Below, piece by piece: positions 27,423-36,532 of a stretch of 64,000 nucleotides of DNA. The DNA comes from CADEFX01 sp963840425 (GTDB lineage Bacteria > Pseudomonadota > Alphaproteobacteria > Rhizobiales > Hyphomicrobiaceae): contig CAWIYZ010000002.1 in assembly GCA_963840425.1 (NCBI GenBank), positions 186,001-250,000 on the forward strand, written 5' to 3'. Positions within the stretch are counted from its first letter, which is position 1. The number at the start of each line of letters is the position of its first letter. A program made the position numbers and the translations under genes. The notes under the pieces are model-generated. The model had not been told where the DNA came from. It ran no database searches and saw nothing but the letters and a program-made list of their open reading frames with translations.

Positions 27423-29030
27423 GCAAGGAACGCCTCTACCTGTTCGATACAACTCTTCGAGACGGCGCGCAGACGACCGGCGTGGATTTCTCGCTCGAGG
27501 ACAAGCGGCTGATCGCCAAGACGCTCGACGAGTTGGGTATCGATTACATCGAAGGCGGGTATCCGGGCGCCAACGTCACCGACACGGAATTCTTCAGCGA
27601 GAAGCCGGCGTTCGCGAACGCGCGTTTTACCGCCTTCGGCATGACCAAGCGTGCAGGCCGGTCGGCCTCCAATGATCCGGGCTTCCAGGCCATCCTGCAG
27701 TCGAAGGCCGATGCCATCTGCCTTGTCGCCAAGGCTTGGGACTACCACGTGCGCGTGGCGCTCGGCATCACGAACGAGGAAAACCTGGAGGGTGTCCGGC
27801 AGTCGGTCGAGGCCGTCGTGAAGGCCGGCCGAGAAGCAATGATCGATTGCGAGCATTTCTTCGACGGCTACAAAGGCAATCGCGCCTACGCCCTGGAGGT
27901 GGCCAAGACCGCGCATGCTGCCGGCGCGCGCTGGGTGGTGCTGTGCGACACTAACGGCGGCACGCTGCCGCACGAGATCTCCGCCATTGTGGCCGATGTC
28001 ATCCAGCATGTGCCGGGTGCACATCTCGGCATCCACACGCACAACGACACCGAGAACGCAGTTGCCAACACGCTGGCCGCCGTGCGGGCCGGCTGCCGGC
28101 AAATCCAAGGCGCGCTCAATGGCCTCGGCGAGCGCTGCGGCAATGCCAATCTGACTTCCGTTATTCCGACGCTGATGCTCAAATCAGAGTTTGCCGACCG
28201 TTTCGAGATCGGCGTGACGCCGGATCGCTTGATGCGGCTCACGCACGCGAGCCGCGTGCTCGATGAGATCCTGAATCGCGCGCCCAATCGGCATGCGCCC
28301 TACGTGGGCGAGGCGGCTTTCGCCACCAAGGCCGGCATCCATGCCTCTGCCATCCTCAAGGAGCCGGAGACCTACGAGCACGTGAAGCCGGAGGCGGTCG
28401 GTAACCGGCGCCGCGTTCTGGTGTCGGACCAGGCCGGCAAGTCGAACCTGGTCTATGAGCTGGAGCGGATCGGCATCGATGTCGATCGGAGCGATCTGCG
28501 TCTCAGCGAGCTGCTCGACGAGGTAAAGACGCGCGAGGCCGTAGGTTATGCCTACGAGGGCGCCGACGCGTCCTTCGAGCTGTTGGCGCGGCGGTTGCTA
28601 GGCGAGGTGCCGCACTTCTTCTCGGTCGACAGCTTCCGCGTCATGGTTGAGAAGCGCCACAACGCGGTCGGCAAGCTGGTCACGGTGTCGGAAGCGACCG
28701 TGAAGGTGTTCATCAACGGTGATGCACGAGCCGCTATGGTCGGTGGCGGAGGGTAACGGGCCTGTCAACGCGCTCGATCAGGCGCTGCGCAAGGATCTCG
28801 GCCGGTATCAGAAGAATATCGAGAACGTCGAGCTGGTGGATTACAAGGTGCGCATCCTGACCGGCGGCACGGAAGCGGTGACTCGCGTGCTGGTGGAGAG
28901 CCGCAACAAGGAAACCGGCGAGCGCTGGTTCACGGTCGGCGTGTCGCCCAACATCGTCGACGCCAGCTTCGAGGCGCTGGTGGACTCGATCACATACAAA
29001 TTGCTGAAGGACCGGGCCGAGGCGGCGTAA
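27419..29030 (+). CDS. cimA: citramalate synthase, one frameshift
   Basis: CimA condenses pyruvate and acetyl-CoA to (R)-citramalate, giving isoleucine without threonine deaminase. The HMGL-like catalytic domain starts LYLFDTTLRDGAQTTGVDF and shows the metal ligands in HTHNDTENAVAN near 205 and GLGERCGNANL near 235. AFATKAGIHASAIL near 305 and a C-terminal regulatory domain follow. The literal frame ends at 28756. One extra base near 28725 separates it from the rest of the regulatory domain (EPLWSVAEGNGPVNALD to 29030), which is intact. Corrected length is about 536 residues, normal for the family. 2-Isopropylmalate synthase is unlikely given the GAQTTGVDF motif. Its ATG overlaps the GFA stop. 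Confidence 0.9.
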
Positions 29031-29043
29031 AGCACGCCAAAGT

Positions 29044-29760
29044 TCACTCGCCGAGCTTCAGGTTGGCGCCCAGGCGAAGGGCGTCGAGGCTGCCCCCCAC
29101 GCGTGCGGGCTCGGTAAACCCGCCGCCTGCATCGAGAGCATGAGTACTGCTGCCGAGGTCCACGTGGACGTACTCGATACGGCCGGCGAGCCGGTTCGTA
29201 ATCGCGTATTCCATGCCGAAGCCCACGAGCCAGCCCTGGTTGGTCTCGCTGCCAGTGAAGCAGGTGCACCCGGACAGGCTGACGGTGGTTGAGATCTCGC
29301 CCCAGGCAATACCGCCCATGGCATAAAGCATGGTGCGATCCATCACATAACCGATGCGGGCCGCGATGGTGGCGAGCCATTCCACCTCACGCTCGCAGGT
29401 CATGATTATCAAACAGCCTGAGCTGCCGTTGATGCTCGAGCCGGAGAAACCGCCCTCGATGCCGATCAAGGTGGAGCCGAATTGGAAGTTGTAGCCGAGG
29501 TGGCCGCCATAGAGCGCGCCGTCGACACTGATGTCGTTGCTCGGGAGGCCTATCAGCGGAAAGTCGGCGTCACTCGTGCCTGTGGCATAGCCGGCGTGGA
29601 CCCCGGCATAGAGGCCGCTCCAGCGATAGGCGTGACCGGCTGAGTTGTTGCGAACGGTGCCGCTTCCGAACACTTCGCCAGCCCAGGCGTTGCCGACCAG
29701 CAGGCAAAACCCCCAGCACGTCAGCGCGGCTGCGAGCATCGTACGGTGCAGGTGTTGCAT
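29044..29760 (-). CDS. outer-membrane beta-barrel protein (Omp25/31-like)
   Basis: This 238-residue protein has a signal peptide (ALTCWGFCLLVGNAWAGEV, cleavage near AWA) and a porin-like beta-barrel. YRWSGLYAGVHAGYATG opens the barrel, and repeated alternating strands follow (GGHLGYNFQFGSTLIGIEGG, IAARIGYVMDRTMLYAMGG, MEYAITNRLAGRIEYVHVD). This is the pattern of the small surface-antigen family of Hyphomicrobiales. Two cysteine pairs (SSGCLIIMTC and SGCTCF) are unusual for the family. It is convergent with cimA. Confidence 0.88.
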   Translation of the reverse strand: MQHLHRTMLAAALTCWGFCLLVGNAWAGEVFGSGTVRNNSAGHAYRWSGLYAGVHAGYATGTSDADFPLIGLPSNDISVDGALYGGHLGYNFQFGSTLIGIEGGFSGSSINGSSGCLIIMTCEREVEWLATIAARIGYVMDRTMLYAMGGIAWGEISTTVSLSGCTCFTGSETNQGWLVGFGMEYAITNRLAGRIEYVHVDLGSSTHALDAGGGFTEPARVGGSLDALRLGANLKLGE

Positions 29761-29872
29761 GGGGCTTCTCGGCGAGACTGTCGCATCACGCAGTAACGCG
29801 ATTCGATCCCGCGGGGGTATGGCGATCGGGGCACACGTACGGTTGGTGCGGGGTGCGCGTTCGCTATCGGAC

Positions 29873-30832
29873 TCAGCGTTCGAGGAGGGATCGGGCCGCC
29901 TGGTCGGGAAGTATCTCGCCGGCGAGCAGGCGATCGGACAACTCGTCGAGCTTCGTACCCGTATCCGCCTTGATGTGCTCGGCGATGAGGTCGGCGGCAG
30001 CCCGGGCGATGAGATAGCGCGCGCGGCGGCGGCGGCGAGCGTCGATGCCTTCGGTGAGGCGCGGTGCTGCGGCTGTCTCGATGGCTTGCCAGAGATCGGG
30101 CAGGCCATCACCGGTCGTGGCCGTTGTCTCGAGTACCGGCACCGCATCGCGGCCATGAGAACGCATGGCGAGCGCGCTTTTGAGCTGATGCAGCGTGCGC
30201 CGGGCATCAGGCAGGTCGGCTTTGTTGACGACGAGGATGTCGGCGATCTCGATGAGCCCGGCCTTCATGGCCTGGATGTCGTCGCCGAGCCCCGGCGCGG
30301 TGGCGAGCACGCGCACGTCGGTGACGTCGACGATGTCGATCTCGCTTTGGCCGGTGCCGACGGTCTCGACGAGGATCAGGTCTTTGCCTGCCGCGTCGAG
30401 CACATCGATGATGCGCACGGCCGCGGGCGACAGGCCGCCGAGGTGGCGTCGGCTCGCCAGCGAGCGCACGAATACGCCGTCGTCGTCGAGTGCGGCGGTC
30501 ATGCGCACGCGGTCGCCGAGGATGGCGCCGCCGGAGATCGGGCTGGACGGATCGACGGCAATGACGCCGACGGTGCGTCCGAGCCTGCGGACGTGTGCGA
30601 TCAGCGCGTTGACGAGCGTGGATTTGCCGGCGCCCGGCGGGCCGGTCAGGCCGACGACGACTGCGTGTCCCAGATGCGGACGCATGGCCTGGAGCAAAGC
30701 TGGAACGGCGGGCGACAGGCGCTCCAGCTCGGTGGCGACGCGAGCGATGGCGGCGCGCTCGCCAGCGCGCACCCGTGCGACGAGGGCTGGGGCGTCGGCT
30801 GGCTCGACGACCTTGGAGCGAGCATCGGTCAT
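29873..30832 (-). CDS. meaB: MeaB/ArgK-type G3E GTPase, methylmalonyl-CoA mutase chaperone
   Basis: MeaB is a GTPase that protects and reloads the cobalamin cofactor of methylmalonyl-CoA mutase or related mutases. The 319-residue protein shows Walker A GLTGPPGAGKSTLVNAL near residue 44, the switch VDPSSPISGGAILGDRVRM, the base block VETVGTGQSEIDIVD near 135, and NKADLPDARR for guanine. I chose the ATG at 30832 (MTDARSKVV); an earlier ATG at 30889 would add 19 residues without similarity. No mutase gene is in the window. Confidence 0.92.
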   Translation of the reverse strand: MTDARSKVVEPADAPALVARVRAGERAAIARVATELERLSPAVPALLQAMRPHLGHAVVVGLTGPPGAGKSTLVNALIAHVRRLGRTVGVIAVDPSSPISGGAILGDRVRMTAALDDDGVFVRSLASRRHLGGLSPAAVRIIDVLDAAGKDLILVETVGTGQSEIDIVDVTDVRVLATAPGLGDDIQAMKAGLIEIADILVVNKADLPDARRTLHQLKSALAMRSHGRDAVPVLETTATTGDGLPDLWQAIETAAAPRLTEGIDARRRRRARYLIARAAADLIAEHIKADTGTKLDELSDRLLAGEILPDQAARSLLER

Positions 30833-30918
30833 AGGCCGCTGATAAGCGGCCTCAATGCGCAAGGCAACTGCGACCGGCCGTGCGCCCACAGGACTAGCGG
30901 CCGCGCGCCAACCGCGGC

Positions 30919-32319
30919 TCAGCGCGCGACGGTGCCTTCCTTCTCGTCCGGCCGCTTGCCTTTCTTGGCGGCGTCGCCCTGACCTTGACCACCGCTGCCA
31001 CGCTGCGGCGGGGGTTGTCCGCCACCGGCCTGCGGTGGTGGGCCGCCCTGCTGCCTGACCTGGGGTTGCGCCGGAGGGCCACGCTCGACGCGCTGGCGGG
31101 GCGGAGGCTGTTGGCCGGCGTCGGGCTGCCGATTTTCCCGCTGCCTCGAGCGCGGATCGCCGCTGCCCTGCCCGGGAGGTGCCTGCAGGCCGGTCTGCGG
31201 CTGTTTGAACTCCTGCTTCTTGACCTCGGGCGGAGGGCCACCCGAAGCCTCTCCGGGCGGACGCCGCCTGAACTGTTCCTCCTGCGGCGGCCGGGCAAAG
31301 TCCTTGCGCTGATTGTCGTCCGGGCGGCCGCGAAAGTCCTTTCTTCGCGCGTTGTCGTCGTCGCGACCTGAACCGCTGCCACCAGGTGGCGTGGCGATAC
31401 TACGCTCGCGCTGCTGACCACCTTTGTCGTGATCCTGCGGCGTGAAACCTGGACGCACGACTGACGGCCTGCGGTCATCCTGGCGTTGGAATTCGCGCCG
31501 CCGCGGCGGATCGGCGAGGCGCGGCGGACGCGGTGGATTGATTCCGGCAGCCAGCCGCGGCCGGAACGTCTGCAGCGTTTTGCGATCGCCGTCGCGGAAG
31601 CCGCGCTCGCGCGGGGAATTGCTGGTCACGAGGCGCACACGCACAACCGGCTGCCGCGTGATGCGCTCGAAGCGGCGCACGTCGAAGCCGGCGTTGAAGA
31701 CGCGGCGATTGACGAAGCGGTAGTCGGTGTGCCAGCGGGTGCGGCCGAGCGCAAAGTAGTTGCGTGAGCGCGGCAGCGCGTAGCGATAAAGGCCCGGCAG
31801 CACCATGTAGCGCGGGGCAACGAAGATCCAAAGAGGCGCGAACTGTGGCCCGTCGTAGTAGGAGGCGGAGAAGGTGAGACCGCGGTCCTCGTACCACTCG
31901 GCCTCGGGCGGCAGCGGTGCCCAGCCGACATACTCGTCGCTGTAGCGCCATGCGACCCACGCCGGTCCCCATTCGGTGCCGGGGATCCAGACCCAGCCGA
32001 ACTCGTCATCGAGGATCCAGCGCCCGTAGTGAAACGGACCCCAGCCCCAGGGCTCCTCGGCCTCCCAGTACCAACCGTGCTCGTCGGTGTAGATCCAGTG
32101 GCCGCGCGAGTAGGGGCGCCAATCCTCATCCACATCCGGTGACCAGACGTAACCGTAGCGGGAGTGCTCGAACCAGCGGCCGTGCGGCTCCAACTCCTCG
32201 TAGAACACACTGATGTCCATATCGCCCTGGGCGCTGGCGGACGTGGGCAGTGTGGCGGTGAGCAGCAATGCGGCGAGCGCAAGGGCCTTTGCCACAGTCA
32301 TGATGAGCTTTGCGTGCAT
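30919..32319 (-). CDS. DUF6600 protein with Trp/Gly/Tyr-rich repeats and a Pro/Gln/Arg-rich tail
   Basis: This 466-residue exported protein has a signal peptide (MTVAKALALAALLLTATLP, cleavage near SASAQ). Residues 37-140 repeat a W-x-P/Y-G-x-W pattern (YGYVWSPDVDEDWRPYSRGH, HGWYWEAEEPWGWGPFHYG, FGWVWIPGTEWGPAWVAW), the DUF6600 hallmark. From about residue 235 it is almost entirely disordered and rich in Pro, Arg, Gln and Gly. The family is common in proteobacterial envelopes and has no assigned function. It has no operon partner. Confidence 0.88.
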   Translation of the reverse strand: MHAKLIMTVAKALALAALLLTATLPTSASAQGDMDISVFYEELEPHGRWFEHSRYGYVWSPDVDEDWRPYSRGHWIYTDEHGWYWEAEEPWGWGPFHYGRWILDDEFGWVWIPGTEWGPAWVAWRYSDEYVGWAPLPPEAEWYEDRGLTFSASYYDGPQFAPLWIFVAPRYMVLPGLYRYALPRSRNYFALGRTRWHTDYRFVNRRVFNAGFDVRRFERITRQPVVRVRLVTSNSPRERGFRDGDRKTLQTFRPRLAAGINPPRPPRLADPPRRREFQRQDDRRPSVVRPGFTPQDHDKGGQQRERSIATPPGGSGSGRDDDNARRKDFRGRPDDNQRKDFARPPQEEQFRRRPPGEASGGPPPEVKKQEFKQPQTGLQAPPGQGSGDPRSRQRENRQPDAGQQPPPRQRVERGPPAQPQVRQQGGPPPQAGGGQPPPQRGSGGQGQGDAAKKGKRPDEKEGTVAR

Positions 32320-32499
32320 GAGTCCCGTCTCCGACCTCGAGCGCTCGTTGGAGGCGATGAATGCGGCGCTCGTGCGGCTACCGCGGTGCCAAATTGGCGA
32401 ATGGCGCGTGAACCCGGCATGAATACGGATGTTTCACGTATTGCACTCCAGCCAGATGCACGCCAAATGGGGCGCACGAGAGCAAGCGGAGCCTTTGCC

Positions 32500-32772
32500 A
32501 TGATAGTACGCGTGCTGATTTGTCTGGTGGCGCTCAGCCAGCTGTCGACAATGGCGGACGCGCGCAGCCGGAGCTGGTCGAGCGACGGCTATTACGAGCG
32601 CCAGACCGAGAGCAAGGGGCCGGAGCACGGCTACTCGGGCTGGGTGTGGGGCGGGCGGCGCAGCTACTATTGCGATTATCAGCGTCTGCCGAACCGGGAG
32701 TGCGTGACCCTGAAGTCAGGCAAGCAGCGCTGCCGCGTCACGAGCTGGACACTGAAGCAGTACTGTTATTGA
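32500..32772 (+). CDS. small secreted Cys/Tyr-rich protein
   Basis: The ATG at 32500 opens 90 residues with a signal peptide (MIVRVLICLVALSQLSTMADA, cleavage near ADA). A short mature domain follows, with a WVWGGRRSYYCDY core and three more cysteines (RECVTL, QRCRVTSW, LKQYCY at the end). The even number of cysteines suggests two disulfides. I do not recognise the family. The longer frame from 32164 lies across the divergent DUF6600 gene and is not used. Confidence 0.6.
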   Translation: MIVRVLICLVALSQLSTMADARSRSWSSDGYYERQTESKGPEHGYSGWVWGGRRSYYCDYQRLPNRECVTLKSGKQRCRVTSWTLKQYCY

Positions 32773-32860
32773 GTCCGCAGAGACATTTGCTAGTTCACAT
32801 TCTGTCAATTGAAGAATTGGTAACTTGCTCTCACGTCATGAGGGCCGGCGGTGACGGGCC

Positions 32861-34522
32861 TCAAGTCTGACGGGTGTCCAGATGAGACGTCAGCCAGCCG
32901 ACAATCACTTGCTCGTCCTCGTCGTCCCAAAAGAAGTAGAGGCGAAAGCAGTGGCGCGTCTCTCGGGAATTGCCTTTCTTAAAATGCCGGTCCAACTCGC
33001 GCTTCCTGCCTGCGTACGGCACGAGGTATTCGTCACCTTGTTCCCCAAGTCGGGTCGCCGTGATGCTGCCTTCCTCGGTCAAGCCAAGCTTGAGCCGCGC
33101 AGCCTCGTAGCTCTCGCGAAGGTCATCGCCGCCTTCGCGCCGCATGGGTACGTAGTGGTCACGCAATAACAGGAGCGCGCGGTATGCCAGAGTCGGTTCT
33201 TCGTAGTCGGACTCCTTCGCCCCTCTGAGAGCGCGGTTCGTAATGACTACCGCGCCGGCAAGATGCTTGTCCGCCCATTCCTTAAGATCGGTCAGTGTGG
33301 CCGGGAGCTGAGGCTCAGCGCCAGGCGCGGTCCGCACCTTTAGCTGACTTTCCAGCGTTCGAATGCGCTGATTTAACCGATACACCTCGCCGCGCGCTTC
33401 CTCCGCCCTCCTTTGCGCTTCATCTCGCTCACGGTCCGCCTCCGCTAGCAAGCCGCCGTGAAGTGCTTTCTCCTCATCGAGCGCCATTCGTAACTTGGCG
33501 TTGTCTTCTTCATGGAGCCGCAGCAGATCATCTCTAGATGCGCCAAATTCGCGGGCTCTAGCGAGGCTGTTGGTCGCCACTGCACGTCGAACTTCGGAGA
33601 AGGGTGGCAGCACCCGCTCGAGGTCACTGCCCAGGACGGTCTGCAAAATTGCGCTGCGCACTAGGAAGCTCTCAAAAGCTTCGGCGCCCTCCACACCGTT
33701 CTCTTGCCAACTCCCTATCCGATGCGCCATGGCGATCGGGTGTCGAAGGGGATCGTCCGCATCGGTATCGAAGCCAGCTCGATATGTCCGAATAGCGCGG
33801 TTGAAGACCGAGAACTCCTTGCCAACGAGATCGGTCAACATGAACGCTGCGGGGCCCGTAAGGACGACTACGTGCGCTGCTCCAAGAGTGTGCCTGTGAA
33901 CGGCCGCTGCTGATGCTGCCGTGGTTGTGGGGTTCTCCTGATCCTCAGAGAGGGAGAACACACAGATGTCCGTGCGTCTCAATTTCGAGGTCATCAACGC
34001 GTAGAGGCTGTCGACATCCTCCTTGGTGCGTACAACCCATGGTCCTTCGGCCAATTGCCGGTCGTCCAGGAACGCCCGTCCGCCCTGCACGGCCTTGCGA
34101 ACGAACGCTGGGATCGACGGTTGAAACCTCGGGTTATCGCCACGGGCCGAAACGATTAGGCGACAGCCAAAGAGAACGCCTCCGGCTGGCACTGCCGCGA
34201 GGCCGATTTCTGTGATCCATGTGCGTTGAGCGACTTCCCTGCAGGCATCGTCGACTCTGGCCGCCCAGTAATGTGGCTCATCCAACTGTGCTGCTGCTAC
34301 TCGCTGCGCACCCACGTCGTCTAGTTCGAACGCTAGTCCCTCCCATGCCTGTTTAGGAAGTGGCTTGCCAGCTTTCCAGCGTACCCAATCGAGGACCTCA
34401 TCTCGGACGACTTTGAAAGCATCCGGATTGTCGCGCTCGAGCCGGAGCATCACTTGGCTGACCGTCCTCACTGCCGCATATCGGTTTGGTTGTGGTCGGG
34501 TAACCTCCTGCGGTATCAGCAT
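32861..34522 (-). CDS. orphan 553-residue protein of unknown function
   Basis: I do not recognise this gene. From the ATG at 34522 (MLIPQEVTRPQ; a TTG lies nine codons earlier) there is no signal peptide or membrane segment. Residues 20-130 are helical and Trp-rich. Residues 105-275 read as an alpha/beta core (ITEIGLAAVPAGGVLFGCRL, RTDICVFSL, AAHVVVLTGPAAFMLTDLV). Residues 325-395 are a charged coiled coil. A C-terminal domain follows, ending in CFRLYFFWDDEDEQVIVGWL and TSHLDTRQT. That last block recalls the compact beta-sheet of RelE-like toxins, but this is only resemblance. By eye the base composition is lower in GC than the neighbours, with many AAG and CGA/CGG codons mixed, suggesting it was acquired. 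It has no partner gene. Cytoplasmic stress or defence roles are possible but unproven. Confidence 0.6.
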   Translation of the reverse strand: MLIPQEVTRPQPNRYAAVRTVSQVMLRLERDNPDAFKVVRDEVLDWVRWKAGKPLPKQAWEGLAFELDDVGAQRVAAAQLDEPHYWAARVDDACREVAQRTWITEIGLAAVPAGGVLFGCRLIVSARGDNPRFQPSIPAFVRKAVQGGRAFLDDRQLAEGPWVVRTKEDVDSLYALMTSKLRRTDICVFSLSEDQENPTTTAASAAAVHRHTLGAAHVVVLTGPAAFMLTDLVGKEFSVFNRAIRTYRAGFDTDADDPLRHPIAMAHRIGSWQENGVEGAEAFESFLVRSAILQTVLGSDLERVLPPFSEVRRAVATNSLARAREFGASRDDLLRLHEEDNAKLRMALDEEKALHGGLLAEADRERDEAQRRAEEARGEVYRLNQRIRTLESQLKVRTAPGAEPQLPATLTDLKEWADKHLAGAVVITNRALRGAKESDYEEPTLAYRALLLLRDHYVPMRREGGDDLRESYEAARLKLGLTEEGSITATRLGEQGDEYLVPYAGRKRELDRHFKKGNSRETRHCFRLYFFWDDEDEQVIVGWLTSHLDTRQT

Positions 34523-34693
34523 GGATCTGTTCTCAGCGACAACAACCAATCAAGGCTGGGTAGGTCGCGCTGTTGCGAGAGACGAGCGGCGGACGCGACT
34601 TAGGCCGTGCAATCCTGCGATCTTGCAAACAAAGGCTTATCTTTACTCTGAGAATAGATTTCCCGATTCTGTAATGAAGGCAACTCTCCTCAA

Positions 34694-34720
34694 GGGAGCG
34701 CCCTCCGGTTTGGCGCTCCC
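34694..34720. repeat. 9-bp hairpin between the orphan gene and htpX-like gene
   Basis: GGGAGCGCC and GGCGCTCCC flank a nine-base CTCCGGTTT loop. There is no T-run on either side. It could mark the edge of inserted DNA or act as a processing hairpin after the minus-strand HtpX-like gene. Confidence 0.45.
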
Positions 34721-34758
34721 TGCGTTAGAGGTGGCACTGCGTTCGCATGAGAGGTACG

Positions 34759-35736
34759 CTAAAACCACACGCCGGGCCAGCGGTAGCGCGGCGCCATCTC
34801 GATGGGGCCGACGCCAACCAGCGAGAACATCGGCTCCTCCACCACCTGGATGGGCGCCGGATGCGGCCGGCCCTCGAGTGCGAGCAGGCGCGCAATGCGG
34901 TCCTCGGTGGCGGGATGCGAGCGCAGCACCGACGGCTGGGGAATGCGCCGCATCGGTACGGGAAACATCAAATCCTCCCAGAAGCGGCCCTGGTAGCGCT
35001 CGAGCGAGCGCAGGGCCGAGGCGAGCCCGGCCGGATCGCCGGTGAGGCCGGCACCCTCCAGGTCCGCGTCGTACTCGCGCGTACGCGACAGGCCGAGCTG
35101 CAGGAAGCTCGAGGCCGCCGGCGCCAGATACAGCAGCAGGATCGCGCTCCACGAGAACCGCGCGTCATCGCCGAGCAGCAGCGAGGGTAGATTGAGGATC
35201 GCGAGCACGAGCGCCATGTACGACATCACCTGTGTGAAGCGCGTCATGGCGTCGGCGAGGCCCATCACGGCCAGATCGTTGTTGCGGATATGGCTCATCT
35301 CGTGCGCCAGCACGCCAGCGAGCTCGCGCAGCGACAGGCGCCGCAGCAGGCCTTCGGTGACGGCGATGGCGGCGCGGTCCCGGTTGCCGGTGGCGAAGGC
35401 GTTGAGCGTCATGCTCGGGACGACGTAGAGGCGCGGATGTGTCGGAAGCTCGGCGCGGTCGGCCAGCACCTCGACAATGTGCGTGAGCTGGCCGCCGTGG
35501 CGTGGATCGACAGGCCTGGCGCGGTAAAGGCGCATCATGGTCTCGGGCGGCACGCGCGGGCCGAAGGCGGCAATGAGCACGACCACCAGGAGCGCGAACA
35601 GTGCGCCCGTCCACGACCAGATCAGCGCGGCCGAGACGAGCAGGATCAGGCCGATGCCGCCGACCAGCAGGAGCGAGTGCCATCGGTTGCGACGCTTGTG
35701 GGCATTGTGGCGATCGGGGTCGAGGAAAGGGTTCAT
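34759..35736 (-). CDS. M48 family membrane protease (HtpX-like)
   Basis: This 325-residue protein has two N-terminal membrane segments (about 19-37 and 41-60). The zinc site HEMSH is near residue 147 in GVLAHEMSHIRNNDLAV, the third ligand is in TREYDADLEG near 220, and a hydrophobic pair lies around 170-205. This is a second, clearly different M48 paralogue from the one next to lemA. The ATG at 35736 (MNPFLDPDRHNAHKRRNRW) gives a cytoplasmic basic start; the frame opens 18 codons earlier. HtpX-type proteases degrade misfolded membrane proteins. Confidence 0.9.
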   Translation of the reverse strand: MNPFLDPDRHNAHKRRNRWHSLLLVGGIGLILLVSAALIWSWTGALFALLVVVLIAAFGPRVPPETMMRLYRARPVDPRHGGQLTHIVEVLADRAELPTHPRLYVVPSMTLNAFATGNRDRAAIAVTEGLLRRLSLRELAGVLAHEMSHIRNNDLAVMGLADAMTRFTQVMSYMALVLAILNLPSLLLGDDARFSWSAILLLYLAPAASSFLQLGLSRTREYDADLEGAGLTGDPAGLASALRSLERYQGRFWEDLMFPVPMRRIPQPSVLRSHPATEDRIARLLALEGRPHPAPIQVVEEPMFSLVGVGPIEMAPRYRWPGVWF

Positions 35737-35851
35737 ATGTGTGAGTGGCTCCGCAGCGCGGAATATGGGGGAAGAGCGCGGCAGAGCCAAGCCGCGTCAC
35801 TTCAATATGCGCGCGAGTTTGAGGACTTTCAGGAATTTTGACTTTCAAATC

Positions 35852-36000
35852 TAAGCAGGATCGCTTCGGATTGGATCACTTTATCCCAATTGAGACGTCG
35901 CGGCCGAAGCGTAAATCCTGCTCTACACTTTAGGTTTAGAGTGCGATTCACGTCCCACATGGAAGCGGTAGTGCTTCCATGTGAGACGATCGCGCTCTAG
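35852..36000. repeat. dispersed three-hairpin element, copy 1
   Basis: This is about 149 bases and largely identical to 41245-41393. Three inverted repeats occur in order: AGCAGGATCGCTTCGG with CCGAAGCGTAAATCCTGCT; an imperfect CTCTACAC/TTTAGAG; and CCACATGGAAGC with GCTTCCATGTGAG. Its left end is TAAGC and its right end GCTCTAG. The right end provides the TAG stop of the minus-strand gene at 35997. Confidence 0.85.
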
Positions 36001-36437
36001 AGACGCGTCCTGGGGCGGAGCAAGCGGCGGCCGACTTGCGTTACGGGGCTCTTGATGGCGAGCGAGAACTGCACGCGCGGGTCGACTCTCTGCGAGATTG
36101 CGCCGATCCCGGTCTGCCGCATCAGGGCAATGACGGAGACGCGCCGCACGACATAGGTGACGCCGCCGTAGGAAATGTCTTTCTCATCGTGTACATCATC
36201 GACCAGAGCGGGGATGAAGACGCAGGCGCTCGGCTCGCCTGCCGCCTTGCCTACCGCAGCAAGGGCTTCCTCGACTGAGAGGTTGGCGCCGAGAAGGGCC
36301 TCGGCAAACTGCTCCACCTGATCCGCCGTGTCGCACATGACGGCGTGAACGCTCAGCGGCTCGGCAAGCGCGGCGCCGCTGGCGAGGACACACAGTCCGG
36401 CAGCAGCGAGCCAGGCGCGAAGGGTGCGGTGCGGCAT
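35997..36437 (-). CDS. exported protein of unknown function
   Basis: This 146-residue protein starts at the ATG at 36437 (MPHRTLRAWLAAAGLCVLAS), with GGAGA seven bases upstream, and has a signal peptide ending near GAALAEP. The mature part has two cysteines (AVMCDTADQVEQF and SACVFIPALV) and strands such as ISYGGVTYVVRRVSVIALM. I do not recognise it. The last residues (RLLRPRTRL) run into the dispersed element, whose right end supplies the stop, so the native C-terminus may have been slightly altered. Confidence 0.65.
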   Translation of the reverse strand: MPHRTLRAWLAAAGLCVLASGAALAEPLSVHAVMCDTADQVEQFAEALLGANLSVEEALAAVGKAAGEPSACVFIPALVDDVHDEKDISYGGVTYVVRRVSVIALMRQTGIGAISQRVDPRVQFSLAIKSPVTQVGRRLLRPRTRL

Positions 36438-36468
36438 GGTGATCTCCGCCCACATCCTTGCACGAATG

Positions 36469-36515
36469 GTCAGATGGCTGAAATACGCCAGACGTCAGAT
36501 GGTCAAAATACGCCG
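36469..36515. repeat. two imperfect 22-bp direct repeats
   Basis: GTCAGATGGCTGAAATACGCCA (36469) and GTCAGATGGTCAAAATACGCCG (36494) are tandem with period 25 in the promoter region of the 36437 gene. They could be paired regulator sites or a simple duplication. Confidence 0.5.
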
Positions 36516-36532
36516 GATGGATGTCTTGCCGC

